Shown here: in pieces, positions 1-8,021 of the stretch | Layout: each line of letters opens with the position of its first letter | How positions within the stretch are numbered: position 1 is the stretch's first letter | Assembly: GCF_029717145.1 (NCBI RefSeq) | Contig: NZ_CP099222.1 | Coordinates: 3,720,001 to 3,784,000 of the forward strand | DNA length: 64,000 nt | Source of the DNA: Citrobacter freundii | GTDB lineage: Bacteria; Pseudomonadota; Gammaproteobacteria; Enterobacterales; Enterobacteriaceae | Direction of reading: 5' to 3' | Notes under the pieces: model-generated | What the model was told of the DNA's origin: nothing | The model's database searches: none | What the model saw: the letters and a program-made list of their open reading frames with translations, nothing else | Position numbers and translations under genes: made by a program

Positions 1-809
1 GCCGTGGTGGTTTGTACGCCCAAATTGATGTTCAACGCCCCTTGATCAAAACTGCCGCCTTCGCAGGACACATGAATCGGGATCGACTTGCTGAAATTGG
101 AACCATTGAGCCGGGCGGCAGAACCGGGCAAATCGCCAAATTCGATACTGATTTTATCGCCCCGGTTAAAGGTGCATTTATCCGGCACGGTAATCAGCCC
201 GGATTTAATCACCACGCGGGAAATCGCCGTTGTGGGTGTGGGTCCACCGTTTCCCATGCGCCCGGCGACCTCCAGCAACGACTGAGAAGTGATACTGATA
301 CCGTTAATAATGGGTTTGGTGACAATAAACGTCACTTTCCCTTTCGAACCACTTTCAACATTACTGGCGCGCACGTAGCCCTTTCGCTTTTTGCAGGTGT
401 TGCTGTTGTTGCGGTTTGAAACATTGGTAAAGGGAGCCTGGACATATTTCTTATAGCCCCCGGCGACCCATACCTGAACATCGACATCCAGATACTCATT
501 GAGTCGGAAACGGTTCGCCCCCTGACTTGAAGGTGGCATCGTGGTGGTGGTGGTGTAGTAAATAGGTTCTCGTGAGATATCGGCCTGCTGGCAATAAAAA
601 TTCACTACATACCAGCTCCCCAGATTCCATGGAAACGGCTCCGTTCGACCACCAACGTGGTTTTTGCTGACATCCAGCGAACTCAGTTCAATATCGTACT
701 GATGCGGTGCCCCGCCCTCTGGTTCACCCTCTCCCTGGCTAAATGCGTGCGCCGTCAGCGGACAGCAAGCCAGCGCTGTCCAGAACAACGTTTTATGCCA
801 AACGCTCAT
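1..809 (-). CDS. Fimbrial tip adhesin, C-terminus cut by window edge
   Basis: The reading frame starts at ATG 809 and stays open to the left edge, giving 269 residues without a stop. A signal peptide (residues 1-22, ending AHA) precedes a receptor-binding-like domain with a cysteine pair at C73 and C139. A pilin-type domain follows from about residue 205, with C212 and C249 and the pilin-like stretch FNRGDKISIEFGDLPG. This two-domain layout and its last place in a chaperone-usher operon fit a tip adhesin. The start overlaps the previous gene's stop (ATGA, 806-809), suggesting translational coupling. Residues 86-90 are five threonines encoded by a short trinucleotide repeat. The receptor cannot be inferred. 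A tip minor pilin with an extended N-terminus is the alternative. Confidence 0.8.
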   Translation of the reverse strand, partial: MSVWHKTLFWTALACCPLTAHAFSQGEGEPEGGAPHQYDIELSSLDVSKNHVGGRTEPFPWNLGSWYVVNFYCQQADISREPIYYTTTTTMPPSSQGANRFRLNEYLDVDVQVWVAGGYKKYVQAPFTNVSNRNNSNTCKKRKGYVRASNVESGSKGKVTFIVTKPIINGISITSQSLLEVAGRMGNGGPTPTTAISRVVIKSGLITVPDKCTFNRGDKISIEFGDLPGSAARLNGSNFSKSIPIHVSCEGGSFDQGALNINLGVQTTT

Positions 810-1411
810 AGATACTCCAGCTTAAGTCTCACCAGACCGCGAAATTCACCAGCGCTGACCTCGCGCCCGATAGACTCCAGCGCGGCAAGAAAGTGAATAG
901 CGTTATCTCCAGGTTTGAGGATCCACATGCGCTGCGGTTGGCTTAGATGGAGCGGTTGCTGACGTTCGGTCATCAGCCGAATGCCTGCTCCTCGCACATT
1001 GCCATGGATCCGGGCCAGATCGCTGTTTCCCGGAGAACTGTCGGCCATCAGCGTCAGCGAGACGCCACGCTCCACCGTGCTGTGCGCCAGCTTAGGCATT
1101 TCGCTGGCCTGCCCGGGAAAATCCTGCAGGGCATGACCTGAGCCCTTTAAGCAGTCGTTCAGATACAGCGTGACCAACACCGAATCGCTACGATCGCCTC
1201 CCTGGTGAAACCGGCGGGCAGAAATATCGCCAAGGTTGATGGTTTGATCGCGCGATGCCATATCCAGCACGCACGGTGAGACATAAACACGACCGTGAAA
1301 GCGAACGTTGCCATACTCGCCGGACACATGGCTCATATCCTGACGGCCGCTTTTGGCCTGAACCATCCCGGCCACTCCCAGCATCAGCAGGGCGCAAAGC
1401 ATTTTTTTCAT
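806..1411 (-). CDS. Fimbrial minor subunit (PapF/MrpF-like)
   Basis: A 201-residue secreted pilin-fold protein. The signal peptide is about residues 1-19 (MKKMLCALLMLGVAGMVQA). The mature part has the paired cysteines of pilins (SPCVLD and LNDCLKG). It ends in the alternating hydrophobic strand LVRLKLEYL typical of the chaperone-bound C-terminal strand. It lies 13 bases after the chaperone and overlaps the adhesin start by four bases, a position usual for a tip adaptor subunit. AGGA sits 8 bases before the ATG. The adaptor role is inferred from order and fold, not from a diagnostic motif. Confidence 0.82.
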   Translation of the reverse strand: MKKMLCALLMLGVAGMVQAKSGRQDMSHVSGEYGNVRFHGRVYVSPCVLDMASRDQTINLGDISARRFHQGGDRSDSVLVTLYLNDCLKGSGHALQDFPGQASEMPKLAHSTVERGVSLTLMADSSPGNSDLARIHGNVRGAGIRLMTERQQPLHLSQPQRMWILKPGDNAIHFLAALESIGREVSAGEFRGLVRLKLEYL

Positions 1412-1424
1412 TTACCGAGTCCTG

Positions 1425-2213
1425 TTACCGGGGCTGTTGCTCCATCGGCAATGCCTGACACACATTGCCTGTACAGCGGTATTTCAGTTCGGGATGGCCG
1501 CCAAAATCGTTCACGTACATCATGCTGAACTGGCTGACATCGCCCTCTTTCACGCTGAAATCGAGAGACGACTTAGGCGAGATCATTATTCCGGGGAAGT
1601 CAGTCAGCCTGCCGCCGCCCTGCGCTTCCGGCTTGCGGCTCAAGCCAATTAAGGTCACGAAGTAAGGCGTCGGGTTATTCACGGTCCAGCGGGCACCCTG
1701 CTTGTGGAACACCAGCTGGTTTTGCCATACCGCTCCGGGTGTTTCAGGCACAATTGCCGACGGACGGTAAAACAGTTTGATGCGTGACTGCATCGCCAGT
1801 TGCAGCACGTTTGGCTTATCTGGCTTAGGTGGAATCTCACGAACATTCAGATAGAACAGGCTTTCGCGATCCTGCGGCAATGCGTTAATGCCGCCGGTTT
1901 TTGTTACCCGGGCAATGCCCTTTTGCCCGCCATTAATGCGCTGCAACGGCGGCAAAACCATCAGCGGCGAGGTGATTTTTGTCCCGCTCGCGTCCTCCAC
2001 CCATGACTGCGCGAGGAATGGAATGCTCGGGCTCGTATTGCTTAAGTTCGCACTAACAGAGCGCGCATCGCCGGTGATGATCAGCCGGGTACGGTCAAGC
2101 GCAATGCCCGCCCACGCGGAATGGATGTCCGCGGCAAACAGCAAACCGCAGGCGACCGGCTTCAGCCAGCGCTGCACGGAGTAAATAGCTTGGTTATTCA
2201 TGGTTCGCTTCAT
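1425..2213 (-). CDS. Periplasmic fimbrial chaperone (PapD family)
   Basis: A 262-residue PapD-type chaperone. It should bind pilin subunits in the periplasm, complete their fold by donor-strand complementation and deliver them to the usher. A signal sequence ends near HSAWA|GIALDRTR. The first immunoglobulin-like domain has the edge-strand motif TRLIITGDARSVSANLSN and the PPLQRI segment. The family signature FYLNVREIPP (about residues 118-127) is intact, followed by the RIKLFYRP strand. The gene follows the usher stop by 14 bases. A second in-frame ATG four codons downstream could be the true start. Confidence 0.93.
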   Translation of the reverse strand: MKRTMNNQAIYSVQRWLKPVACGLLFAADIHSAWAGIALDRTRLIITGDARSVSANLSNTSPSIPFLAQSWVEDASGTKITSPLMVLPPLQRINGGQKGIARVTKTGGINALPQDRESLFYLNVREIPPKPDKPNVLQLAMQSRIKLFYRPSAIVPETPGAVWQNQLVFHKQGARWTVNNPTPYFVTLIGLSRKPEAQGGGRLTDFPGIMISPKSSLDFSVKEGDVSQFSMMYVNDFGGHPELKYRCTGNVCQALPMEQQPR

Positions 2214-2227
2214 TCAGGTAGTTAATA

Positions 2228-4699
2228 TTATTCACAAGGCAACAGGACGTTACCTTCCGGGTTAGGTTGCAAAGGCACCGCCAGATAGCACTGCGCGCGC
2301 CCTCCCCAGGCAACGGAAAGGCGTTCGGCAGGTTTCACACCAGCAATCCAGGCCTCACCGTTTTCCATCACCATGGCGACACTCACGCCGTTGGCGTTAA
2401 ACACCTCGGCGCCAAACGGTGGTACCGAGCCATCTTTCATACGCAGTTGGGCCATCATTTTTAGCCCCTGTGCGACGGCAAAGCGCTGATAGCCAATCGC
2501 TCCTTCGGTCAGGGTGTTGGTGACGATGGCTTTGGCTGCGGAAATATCCTCATCCATTGTGTCCACGTCGATACGGGTATCAAAGCTGTGGTAACTCACG
2601 ACATCCGGTACCACGGCAATGCCAAAGCGGTTCGAGTGTGCCTGTTCGCCATTCAGCGGCACGTTAGCGACGCCGTCGGTGTCAACCATTACGCGGGCGG
2701 TATTCATCGATGCCTGGCTATTGTGGAGCGCCGCTCCGTGACGGGTTGCAGTAAAACCACCACGCAAGGTGCCGCCCACGGAGAAGTAGCGTGACTGCTG
2801 CCAGCTGACATTAGATTCCAGCTCGGCCATCATGCTCCGGTGCTGGTAGTAGCCGTCAAAGGCGGTATGGCCTTCGCCGGAGAGTCCGGCGCGCAGGCGC
2901 CACGGATTATTTCGGTCACGGTTATCGGAATACGAAACCATCTGGCTGGTTTGGTTGCCGTTGTTCTGCAGCTCATAGTCCATTGAGCGGCCATCGCTCC
3001 ACGGAATAGACAGCGAGAGCGAGAGGCTGTCATCCCGTTTTCCCTGGTACTCGGAGCGATATGCGGCAAGGTTGGTGCTGATCCCCTGAATGCCTGCAAA
3101 TGAAAAACTATGACCCACCGACAGCCCATAGCGATCCTGCGAACGGCGATCCCAGTAGTTCTGGTGGGTATAGGTCAGATACAGCGTCGTGGAGAGGCGC
3201 GGATCGTCTGCAAAGAAGGTCTTATTACCGGTGATGGTGTACATCTCTTTCTCGTTCCCGGCGCTGTTATTATTTTTATATTGCTCATCGAGAAACTGCG
3301 AGAAAGAACGGAAGCTACGCTGTGAAAAACGATAACCGGCAAAAGTGATGGCGCTGTTGTATTCATCGAAGGTTTTGGCATAGCTCAGCTTAAAGGACAT
3401 GCCTTTTTGTTCGTCCTGATGCTTCACCCGGCTGACGGATTGCGTCGCATCAGCCGACAACGCACCCAGCCAGCTCAGATCCCGCCCGATGCCCATCGAC
3501 CAAGCGTTGTAGCGTTCACCTGTTAGCAGTGCCCCGCCGTACAGGGACCAGGCATTACTCACTCCCCATGAAAAATCACCGCTGTAAAATGCCGGCCCCT
3601 GGACATCATGGTTATAGAGTGAAGGCTTACCGACGGCGGTGTTGTAGCGAACATAGCCCGGACGTGTCAGGTAAGGAATATCAGCGGTATTGACCTGAAA
3701 AGTTTGCACGCTGCCATCTTGCTCTTCTACCCGCACATCCAGCGTGCCGCGTACCGAAGCATGCAGATCCTGAATATTAAACGGCCCCGCAGGAACGGTC
3801 GTTTGGTAGATCACGCGCTTCTGCTGGCTGACGGTCACTTTGGCGTTACTGCGGGCAATGCCGTGAACTTCAGGCGAGTAGCCTTGCAAATTTGGCGGTA
3901 GCATACGCTCGTCGCTGGCGAGGTTAACCCCGGTAAAGCTAACAGAATCAAAGACCTGAGAATTCAGATAGATTTCACCCACCGTCAGCTTCGCAGCCTG
4001 CATGGGCAATGGACGATAGGCGTAGATCTGATCCCAGTTAATCCGCCCGTGCTGATTATCAGAAGAGTAATCGGCCTGATACTGCCCGCGAAAACGCCAG
4101 CCACCAAGGTTGAACCCCGTTTGCCCATAGCCCGACAGCGAGCGGTAATGACCTCCGCCTTGTTCGTAGTGGGTGGCCTGACCCGACACGCTGTAATCAA
4201 AAATCAGCCCCGCGACGCCATTATCCCAACGTTCCGGCGGCGTCCAGTCAGGATCGGTATATTTCATCCATGCCTGCGGCACGGTAATGTCCAGAAGTCC
4301 GGCACTGTTATTCAACACCACGCCCGGCAGGCGGGATATGTCATGACAGGTCGCGGTAATCGGATGAATATGCGCCAATGCGTCTTCTTTGAGCGCAAGT
4401 AATTCGAGCTGTAGTGGTGACAGGCACGCCAGAGATTTATGTTTATTGTCAGGATCGGTGATATAGCGAATCGACTGCTGTGGGATCTCCTGCCCGTTAA
4501 TACGAACATCCAGCAAATATTCCCCGGGGGTGACAAAGTTGCCTTCAGAAAAGCGCTGCAAATCTACGTTTTGCCTGTCGCTGGCATCCAGGACGTCGGT
4601 ATTAAATTCAATAGCCTCATCAGCCTCAGCCCATGAAGCGCTGCAGACCAGAGCAATAATAAGCGCCAGACGTTTTTTATCTGTTTTCAGCGTAATCAT
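2228..4699 (-). CDS. Outer membrane fimbrial usher (PapC/FimD family)
   Basis: The usher is the outer membrane pore that recruits chaperone-subunit complexes and assembles the pilus. Starting at ATG 4699 it has 823 residues, normal for the family. The signal peptide ends near SWAEA. An N-terminal periplasmic domain carries FNTDVLDASDRQNVDLQRF. A long beta-barrel rich in aromatic residues and the plug region follow, then C-terminal domains ending with a cysteine pair (QCYLAVPL...LLPCE). A TTG at 4711 would add four residues, but the GAAGG motif lies too close to it. GAAGG is about 13 bases before the ATG, so the ATG is preferred. No truncation is seen. Confidence 0.93.
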   Translation of the reverse strand: MITLKTDKKRLALIIALVCSASWAEADEAIEFNTDVLDASDRQNVDLQRFSEGNFVTPGEYLLDVRINGQEIPQQSIRYITDPDNKHKSLACLSPLQLELLALKEDALAHIHPITATCHDISRLPGVVLNNSAGLLDITVPQAWMKYTDPDWTPPERWDNGVAGLIFDYSVSGQATHYEQGGGHYRSLSGYGQTGFNLGGWRFRGQYQADYSSDNQHGRINWDQIYAYRPLPMQAAKLTVGEIYLNSQVFDSVSFTGVNLASDERMLPPNLQGYSPEVHGIARSNAKVTVSQQKRVIYQTTVPAGPFNIQDLHASVRGTLDVRVEEQDGSVQTFQVNTADIPYLTRPGYVRYNTAVGKPSLYNHDVQGPAFYSGDFSWGVSNAWSLYGGALLTGERYNAWSMGIGRDLSWLGALSADATQSVSRVKHQDEQKGMSFKLSYAKTFDEYNSAITFAGYRFSQRSFRSFSQFLDEQYKNNNSAGNEKEMYTITGNKTFFADDPRLSTTLYLTYTHQNYWDRRSQDRYGLSVGHSFSFAGIQGISTNLAAYRSEYQGKRDDSLSLSLSIPWSDGRSMDYELQNNGNQTSQMVSYSDNRDRNNPWRLRAGLSGEGHTAFDGYYQHRSMMAELESNVSWQQSRYFSVGGTLRGGFTATRHGAALHNSQASMNTARVMVDTDGVANVPLNGEQAHSNRFGIAVVPDVVSYHSFDTRIDVDTMDEDISAAKAIVTNTLTEGAIGYQRFAVAQGLKMMAQLRMKDGSVPPFGAEVFNANGVSVAMVMENGEAWIAGVKPAERLSVAWGGRAQCYLAVPLQPNPEGNVLLPCE

Positions 4700-4741
4700 T
4701 TTCGTTCGCAAACCTTCAGATACCCAAATTGCCGGAGCAGC

Positions 4742-5290
4742 TCAGAGATAATTCACAACAAAATGCGTAACCGCAGTAAATTCGCCGGATGTCATTCGTC
4801 CGTCGCGGGAGATTAAATAAGCTGTAAAATTGAGCGTATTTTTTCCAGGGTTTAGGACATAATCCGGAGAAGGCTCCCCCAGATGAATTTGCTGTCCGAT
4901 GCTATCAAATATTTCTATCGCTAAATCTTCAGTCGTCGACTGCACGCTCAGATAATCAGGGTTGTCGCGATCGGGCATGCCGGAAAAAGTGATATTTGCG
5001 CGCTGAAACACATTCTCTGAATGTCGAGAATCCCCTAATGAACATCCCAGCAAATGAATACTGAAACCATGCGCAGAGACTTTTTCTGGTCTCCCGGATA
5101 TATCCCGAGCGGAGATATCATTAAATTCAACCAACAACGAACGATCGCGCGGATCGACATAGCAAGCAGCCTCAATAATATGTCCCCGCATGCGCATTTT
5201 GCCGGGCGTGCTGGCGACAGGCGCAGTGCCAGCCATGACCCACGCAGGCGAGATAAAGATAAAAAGCAGTAACGTTCGCCATCCAGGCAT
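4742..5290 (-). CDS. Fimbrial minor subunit (PapH-like position)
   Basis: A small pilin-fold protein of 182 residues if translation starts at ATG 5290. That ATG follows AAGGA at a good distance and gives a clean signal peptide (MPGWRTLLLFIFISPAWVMA). An ATG 18 bases upstream (5308) is possible but gives a longer, less typical leader. The mature part has the pilin cysteine pair (IEAACYVDP and LLGCSLGD) and ends in the strand THFVVNYL. It lies between the major pilin and the usher, the place of anchor/terminator subunits such as PapH. That role is inferred from position only. Confidence 0.8.
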   Translation of the reverse strand: MPGWRTLLLFIFISPAWVMAGTAPVASTPGKMRMRGHIIEAACYVDPRDRSLLVEFNDISARDISGRPEKVSAHGFSIHLLGCSLGDSRHSENVFQRANITFSGMPDRDNPDYLSVQSTTEDLAIEIFDSIGQQIHLGEPSPDYVLNPGKNTLNFTAYLISRDGRMTSGEFTAVTHFVVNYL

Positions 5291-5328
5291 AACCGCATTT
5301 CCTTTCATTTATTCGCGGGAAGACGTAA

Positions 5329-5350
5329 GCAGGCGCATTAATGCGCCTGC
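5329..5350 (-). other. 22-base perfect palindrome after the major pilin gene
   Basis: Two 11-base arms (GCAGGCGCATT and its exact complement) meet with no spacer, nine bases after the major pilin stop and before the next gene. On the transcribed strand no T-run follows, so it is not a classic terminator. A strong hairpin between the major pilin and the next cistron is typical of fimbrial operons such as pap. There it partly stops transcription or protects the upstream mRNA, so pilin is made in excess. This role is inferred. Confidence 0.6.
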
Positions 5351-5359
5351 TGCAGACCA

Positions 5360-5908
5360 TTACTGGTAGTCAATCTGGAAATTAACGGTAGATTCAAAAT
5401 CACCCGGTGTGACCGCTGCGGAGGCATTATTTGCCTGCAGGTAAGCCACAAAATCGATGTCACTTTCACCATCGGTAATATTAACCTGAGAGGCAGCTTC
5501 ACCCCATTTTACATCCTGGTTGCCGCTATCAATCATACCGATGCCCGCACCCTGTGCAGTACCTGAAGTAAATGCAGCCAGCGCGCTATTGTCCTGGTCA
5601 ATTGTTGCTGGGGTATATGTTACGGTTGCGGTTTTGGCGACAGTGGTATCACAGCCCTGCAGAACGATTTTGGCGTGTTTAACACCAGCACGCTGGTTGT
5701 CTTTTAACTGAGACGTTGGGATTTCACCAAAGTTTACCTGTACCGGGCTGGATTCCGGTGCCAGGCCACATGCTGAATTCACCAGTGAACCGGTGAAATG
5801 AATTTTACCGTTGGTCGGCTCTACACTTTTTGCAGCGAAAGCAGAAGAGGCAGTAAAAGTCATTCCTGCCATCAGTGCACAGACGACGGCCACATTTTTC
5901 ATTTTCAT
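5360..5908 (-). CDS. Major fimbrial pilin subunit
   Basis: A 182-residue type 1/P-family major pilin. The signal peptide ends at AFAA (about residue 26). The mature protein begins KSVEPTNGKIHFTGSLVNSACGL, with the conserved pilin start and first cysteine. The second cysteine is in VLQGCDTT. The end, GDFESTVNFQIDYQ, is a typical donor-strand C-terminus with penultimate tyrosine. It is first in the operon and followed by a strong palindrome, as expected for the most abundant subunit. AAGG and GAAG purine motifs precede the ATG at 5908. The fimbrial type cannot be named from the sequence. Confidence 0.92.
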   Translation of the reverse strand: MKMKNVAVVCALMAGMTFTASSAFAAKSVEPTNGKIHFTGSLVNSACGLAPESSPVQVNFGEIPTSQLKDNQRAGVKHAKIVLQGCDTTVAKTATVTYTPATIDQDNSALAAFTSGTAQGAGIGMIDSGNQDVKWGEAASQVNITDGESDIDFVAYLQANNASAAVTPGDFESTVNFQIDYQ

Positions 5909-6108
5909 ATTACTTCTAAACCTTATTTCTGTTCTGGTTATTTTGACGTGCTATTTCCACAGGCTACTTTTCCTGGGAAATATGGGTCTTCAGGTGGTAG
6001 ACGCGCATTACCTTGCAAACATTCCTTCTCGAACCACCCTTGATTTTGAACGTTACTGGCATTTCATCCGAAATACCCTCCGCAGCCGTTCACGCTGTTT
6101 CGGGGCTT

Positions 6109-6136
6109 ATATTAAATCGGCAATAAAATGAGACAA
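6109..6136 (-). promoter_or_regulatory. Candidate sigma-70 promoter for the fimbrial operon
   Basis: On the minus strand TTGTCT (6131-6136) and TAATAT (6109-6114) are separated by 16 bases. They lie about 200 bases upstream of the major pilin ATG. Both hexamers are close to consensus. A long untranslated leader would follow. The region is AT-rich, so chance matches are possible. Confidence 0.35.
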
Positions 6137-6408
6137 CGAAAAATCGTGCTTTCAATCAAACTCAGGGAATCATGTTGCCTCCCCGCTATCACACCGATCT
6201 ATCGCGCAAAAACCGCCTAAAATCGCAAGAAAACCAGTGTTAATACCTATCATTTATATATTTTATAGTGTTTTTATCTATTGGATATTTTTTTATTTAG
6301 CTTAAAAAGGAGGAGCAATGTATTTATGAAAGTTTTGTAAAAATGCCAATGGATATCAAAAACGAGGAATGACAATAAGATAGGAGAAATGGGAAAGGAT
6401 AATAGCGC

Positions 6409-6460
6409 ACGTTCAGATAAACATTAAAATATTGTTATAAAAACATTAATAAAACGTTCA
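6409..6460. repeat. Nested direct repeats upstream of the ToxR-like gene
   Basis: ACGTTCA occurs at 6409-6415 and 6454-6460. Inside this pair AACATTAA occurs at 6420-6427 and 6442-6449. The inner copies are 22 bases apart, about two helical turns. The set lies about 100-150 bases before the regulator's start, so it could be an operator for that protein or another factor. Function is inferred from layout only. Confidence 0.4.
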
Positions 6461-6557
6461 ATAACACAGTCATTTTTCATAAATAAATTATGTTATGCTA
6501 TTGCATCAACCACTCGACTGTGAGATTCCATGCTTTGTTGCATCAAAGGAGATATCC

Positions 6558-7346
6558 GTGATTTCTCATATACCAATAAATAAGATTAAATCCGTAATTA
6601 TTGGTGATGGATTAGTATTTAAACCACATAAAAATGCGTTAAAAGATATCTCATCTGGTGAGATAGCCACATTGAATAATGTAGCAGTACAATTACTGAT
6701 GTATTTGTTGCAAAATGGTAAAGATATCTCCACGCGCGACGAGATTCTACTCAATGTATTCCAGCATAATGGCGCCAGAGCGACAGATGCTAATCTCAAT
6801 CAGCACATTTCATTTCTGCGCAAAGCAATAACGTCGACGGGGCACCCGGCAGAATATATCGTAACGATTCCGCGTACGGGATTTCGCATGGGTGACGTCA
6901 ATATCAATATTCAGCAGCAAGAAGAAAAAAAGCCCCTCACCAGTACCGCTTCTTTTACATCGGTACGAAAGACAAAAAAACAAAACCGATGGCCTATAGC
7001 AATCACCGCATTAATTACCGGCATCGCCGTACTGGCAACAGCCTGGTTAACGTGGATACCAAATGAAATTGCCATGACCGATGCATCTATTTTGCGTACC
7101 ATCGATTACGAGCAATGCCGGGTACATATATTAGGGAATGCCCTCACAGACACCATTACTGAAAAGAAGGCGCTGGATATTTTTAAATCCGTCGGCATTA
7201 ACCCGAACTGTTCAACCCCAAAAGAGCTGTATCTCAATACCTGGTCGAGCAACCATAATCTGGTTGACTGGTCGTTTGCGGCAGAATGCGGGCTCAACCT
7301 CGGCTACTACCATTGCATCAGCCAGTATCGCCATCATGAGGAATAA
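6558..7346 (+). CDS. ToxR/CadC-type membrane-bound transcriptional regulator
   Basis: The start is chosen at GTG 6558, six bases after a near-perfect AAAGGAG (6545-6551). An ATG at 6495 lacks such a site and would add 21 residues. The 262-residue product has an N-terminal winged-helix domain of the OmpR/ToxR C-terminal type (about residues 14-112, with DEILLNVFQ, NQHISFLRKAI and YIVTIPRTGFRM). A charged linker (120-144), one membrane helix (about 145-167) and a periplasmic domain with four cysteines (C187, C218, C244, C253) follow. It resembles MarT/YqeI proteins. The next gene, one base away, encodes a FidL-like partner. Regulation of the divergent fimbrial operon is likely but inferred. The signal sensed is unknown. 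Confidence 0.85.
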   Translation: MISHIPINKIKSVIIGDGLVFKPHKNALKDISSGEIATLNNVAVQLLMYLLQNGKDISTRDEILLNVFQHNGARATDANLNQHISFLRKAITSTGHPAEYIVTIPRTGFRMGDVNINIQQQEEKKPLTSTASFTSVRKTKKQNRWPIAITALITGIAVLATAWLTWIPNEIAMTDASILRTIDYEQCRVHILGNALTDTITEKKALDIFKSVGINPNCSTPKELYLNTWSSNHNLVDWSFAAECGLNLGYYHCISQYRHHEE

Positions 7347-7347
7347 T

Positions 7348-7866
7348 ATGAAACAGGAAAGCGATCGCTCTCCATTATTGTGGTCCGTCATGATTGCCAT
7401 TTGCGGACTGGCGGCTATCGCTTTTCTCGTCGTCGCCGGAGATGCCAAGAAAAAGGAAATCAGTTTTTCCTGTTCCTCGGAATTCACGTCGATACTCGAC
7501 ATCCATAATACAAAAAAGGAGCTCAATGGGATCCTGCTGATAACCAGCTACAATTCCGGGCATCTCTCATTGTCCGTACAAGGGAAATTAAAAAGTGATG
7601 AAAGCGAGTTCAGCGTTAACCGCAAACTGTTCTTCCGTTACGTACGGCCGCTCGGCCATACCGCGGGGGTCTTCATGCTAACGCCCGAGGGACGTGAGAA
7701 ATCGCCTGATGATAACGCAACGGATGCTGTTGATTATCTCTTCTTCGATGCCTACGAACGTACTGACAAACTGTATATGTTGAAGCACCTGAATAAAGAG
7801 ACGGTTCTGATTGGCGATAATTTTTCACCCCGCTTTGCCTGCGTAATGAATCGCTTCTCCAGTTAA
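7348..7866 (+). CDS. FidL-like membrane protein, partner of the ToxR-like regulator
   Basis: A 172-residue protein with a single N-terminal membrane helix (about residues 10-30) and a periplasmic domain. It contains the FRYVRPLGHTAGVFMLTP and VDYLFFDAYERTDKLYML stretches that I associate with the FidL/YqeJ family. The ATG at 7348 follows GAGG (7338-7341) by six bases and starts one base after the regulator's stop, so the two are probably co-translated. By analogy with ToxS beside ToxR it may modulate the regulator in the periplasm. That is inference; the biochemical role of FidL proteins is not established to my knowledge. Confidence 0.75.
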   Translation: MKQESDRSPLLWSVMIAICGLAAIAFLVVAGDAKKKEISFSCSSEFTSILDIHNTKKELNGILLITSYNSGHLSLSVQGKLKSDESEFSVNRKLFFRYVRPLGHTAGVFMLTPEGREKSPDDNATDAVDYLFFDAYERTDKLYMLKHLNKETVLIGDNFSPRFACVMNRFSS

Positions 7867-7982
7867 GCACACTGCGCTATTCATCAGGTTAAGGATGACC
7901 TGATGTGCTGCCGGAATCGACAGGACAGGGAGACTGATAGCCAGCCAGGGGGGGATGGATATTTTGGGCGGATTAAAACGAC

Positions 7983-8014
7983 GAAAGCCTGAATCATTGC
8001 TGATTCAGGCTTTC
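7983..8014 (-). terminator. Terminator after tRNA-Asp
   Basis: A 14-base-pair perfect stem (7983-7996 with 8001-8014) and a 4-base loop follow the tRNA gene on the minus strand. A short T-rich stretch (GTTTTAAT) comes after it. It marks the right boundary of the accessory block. Confidence 0.8.
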
Positions 8015-8021
8015 TGAATAG

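Larger units (their letters stand above)
5909..6557. promoter_or_regulatory. Divergent AT-rich control region between pilin operon and ToxR-like gene
   Basis: There is no protein gene in these 649 bases. The right half (about 6230-6490) is very AT-rich, typical of H-NS-bound control regions of acquired fimbriae. It holds a candidate pilin promoter (6109-6136), a strong ribosome-binding sequence in front of two tiny overlapping reading frames (6307-6340), and a nested set of repeats (6409-6460). All are listed separately. A 106-codon frame over its left part is antisense to the pilin leader and is not supported. Confidence 0.6.

Noticed and set aside
5811-6131. 106-codon frame with a hydrophobic stretch upstream of the pilin
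   Set aside because: The hydrophobic part is the reverse of the pilin signal peptide coding region; no ribosome-binding site precedes it.
6495-6557. Upstream ATG start for the ToxR-like regulator
   Set aside because: It has no ribosome-binding site, while GTG 6558 is preceded by AAAGGAG at ideal spacing.
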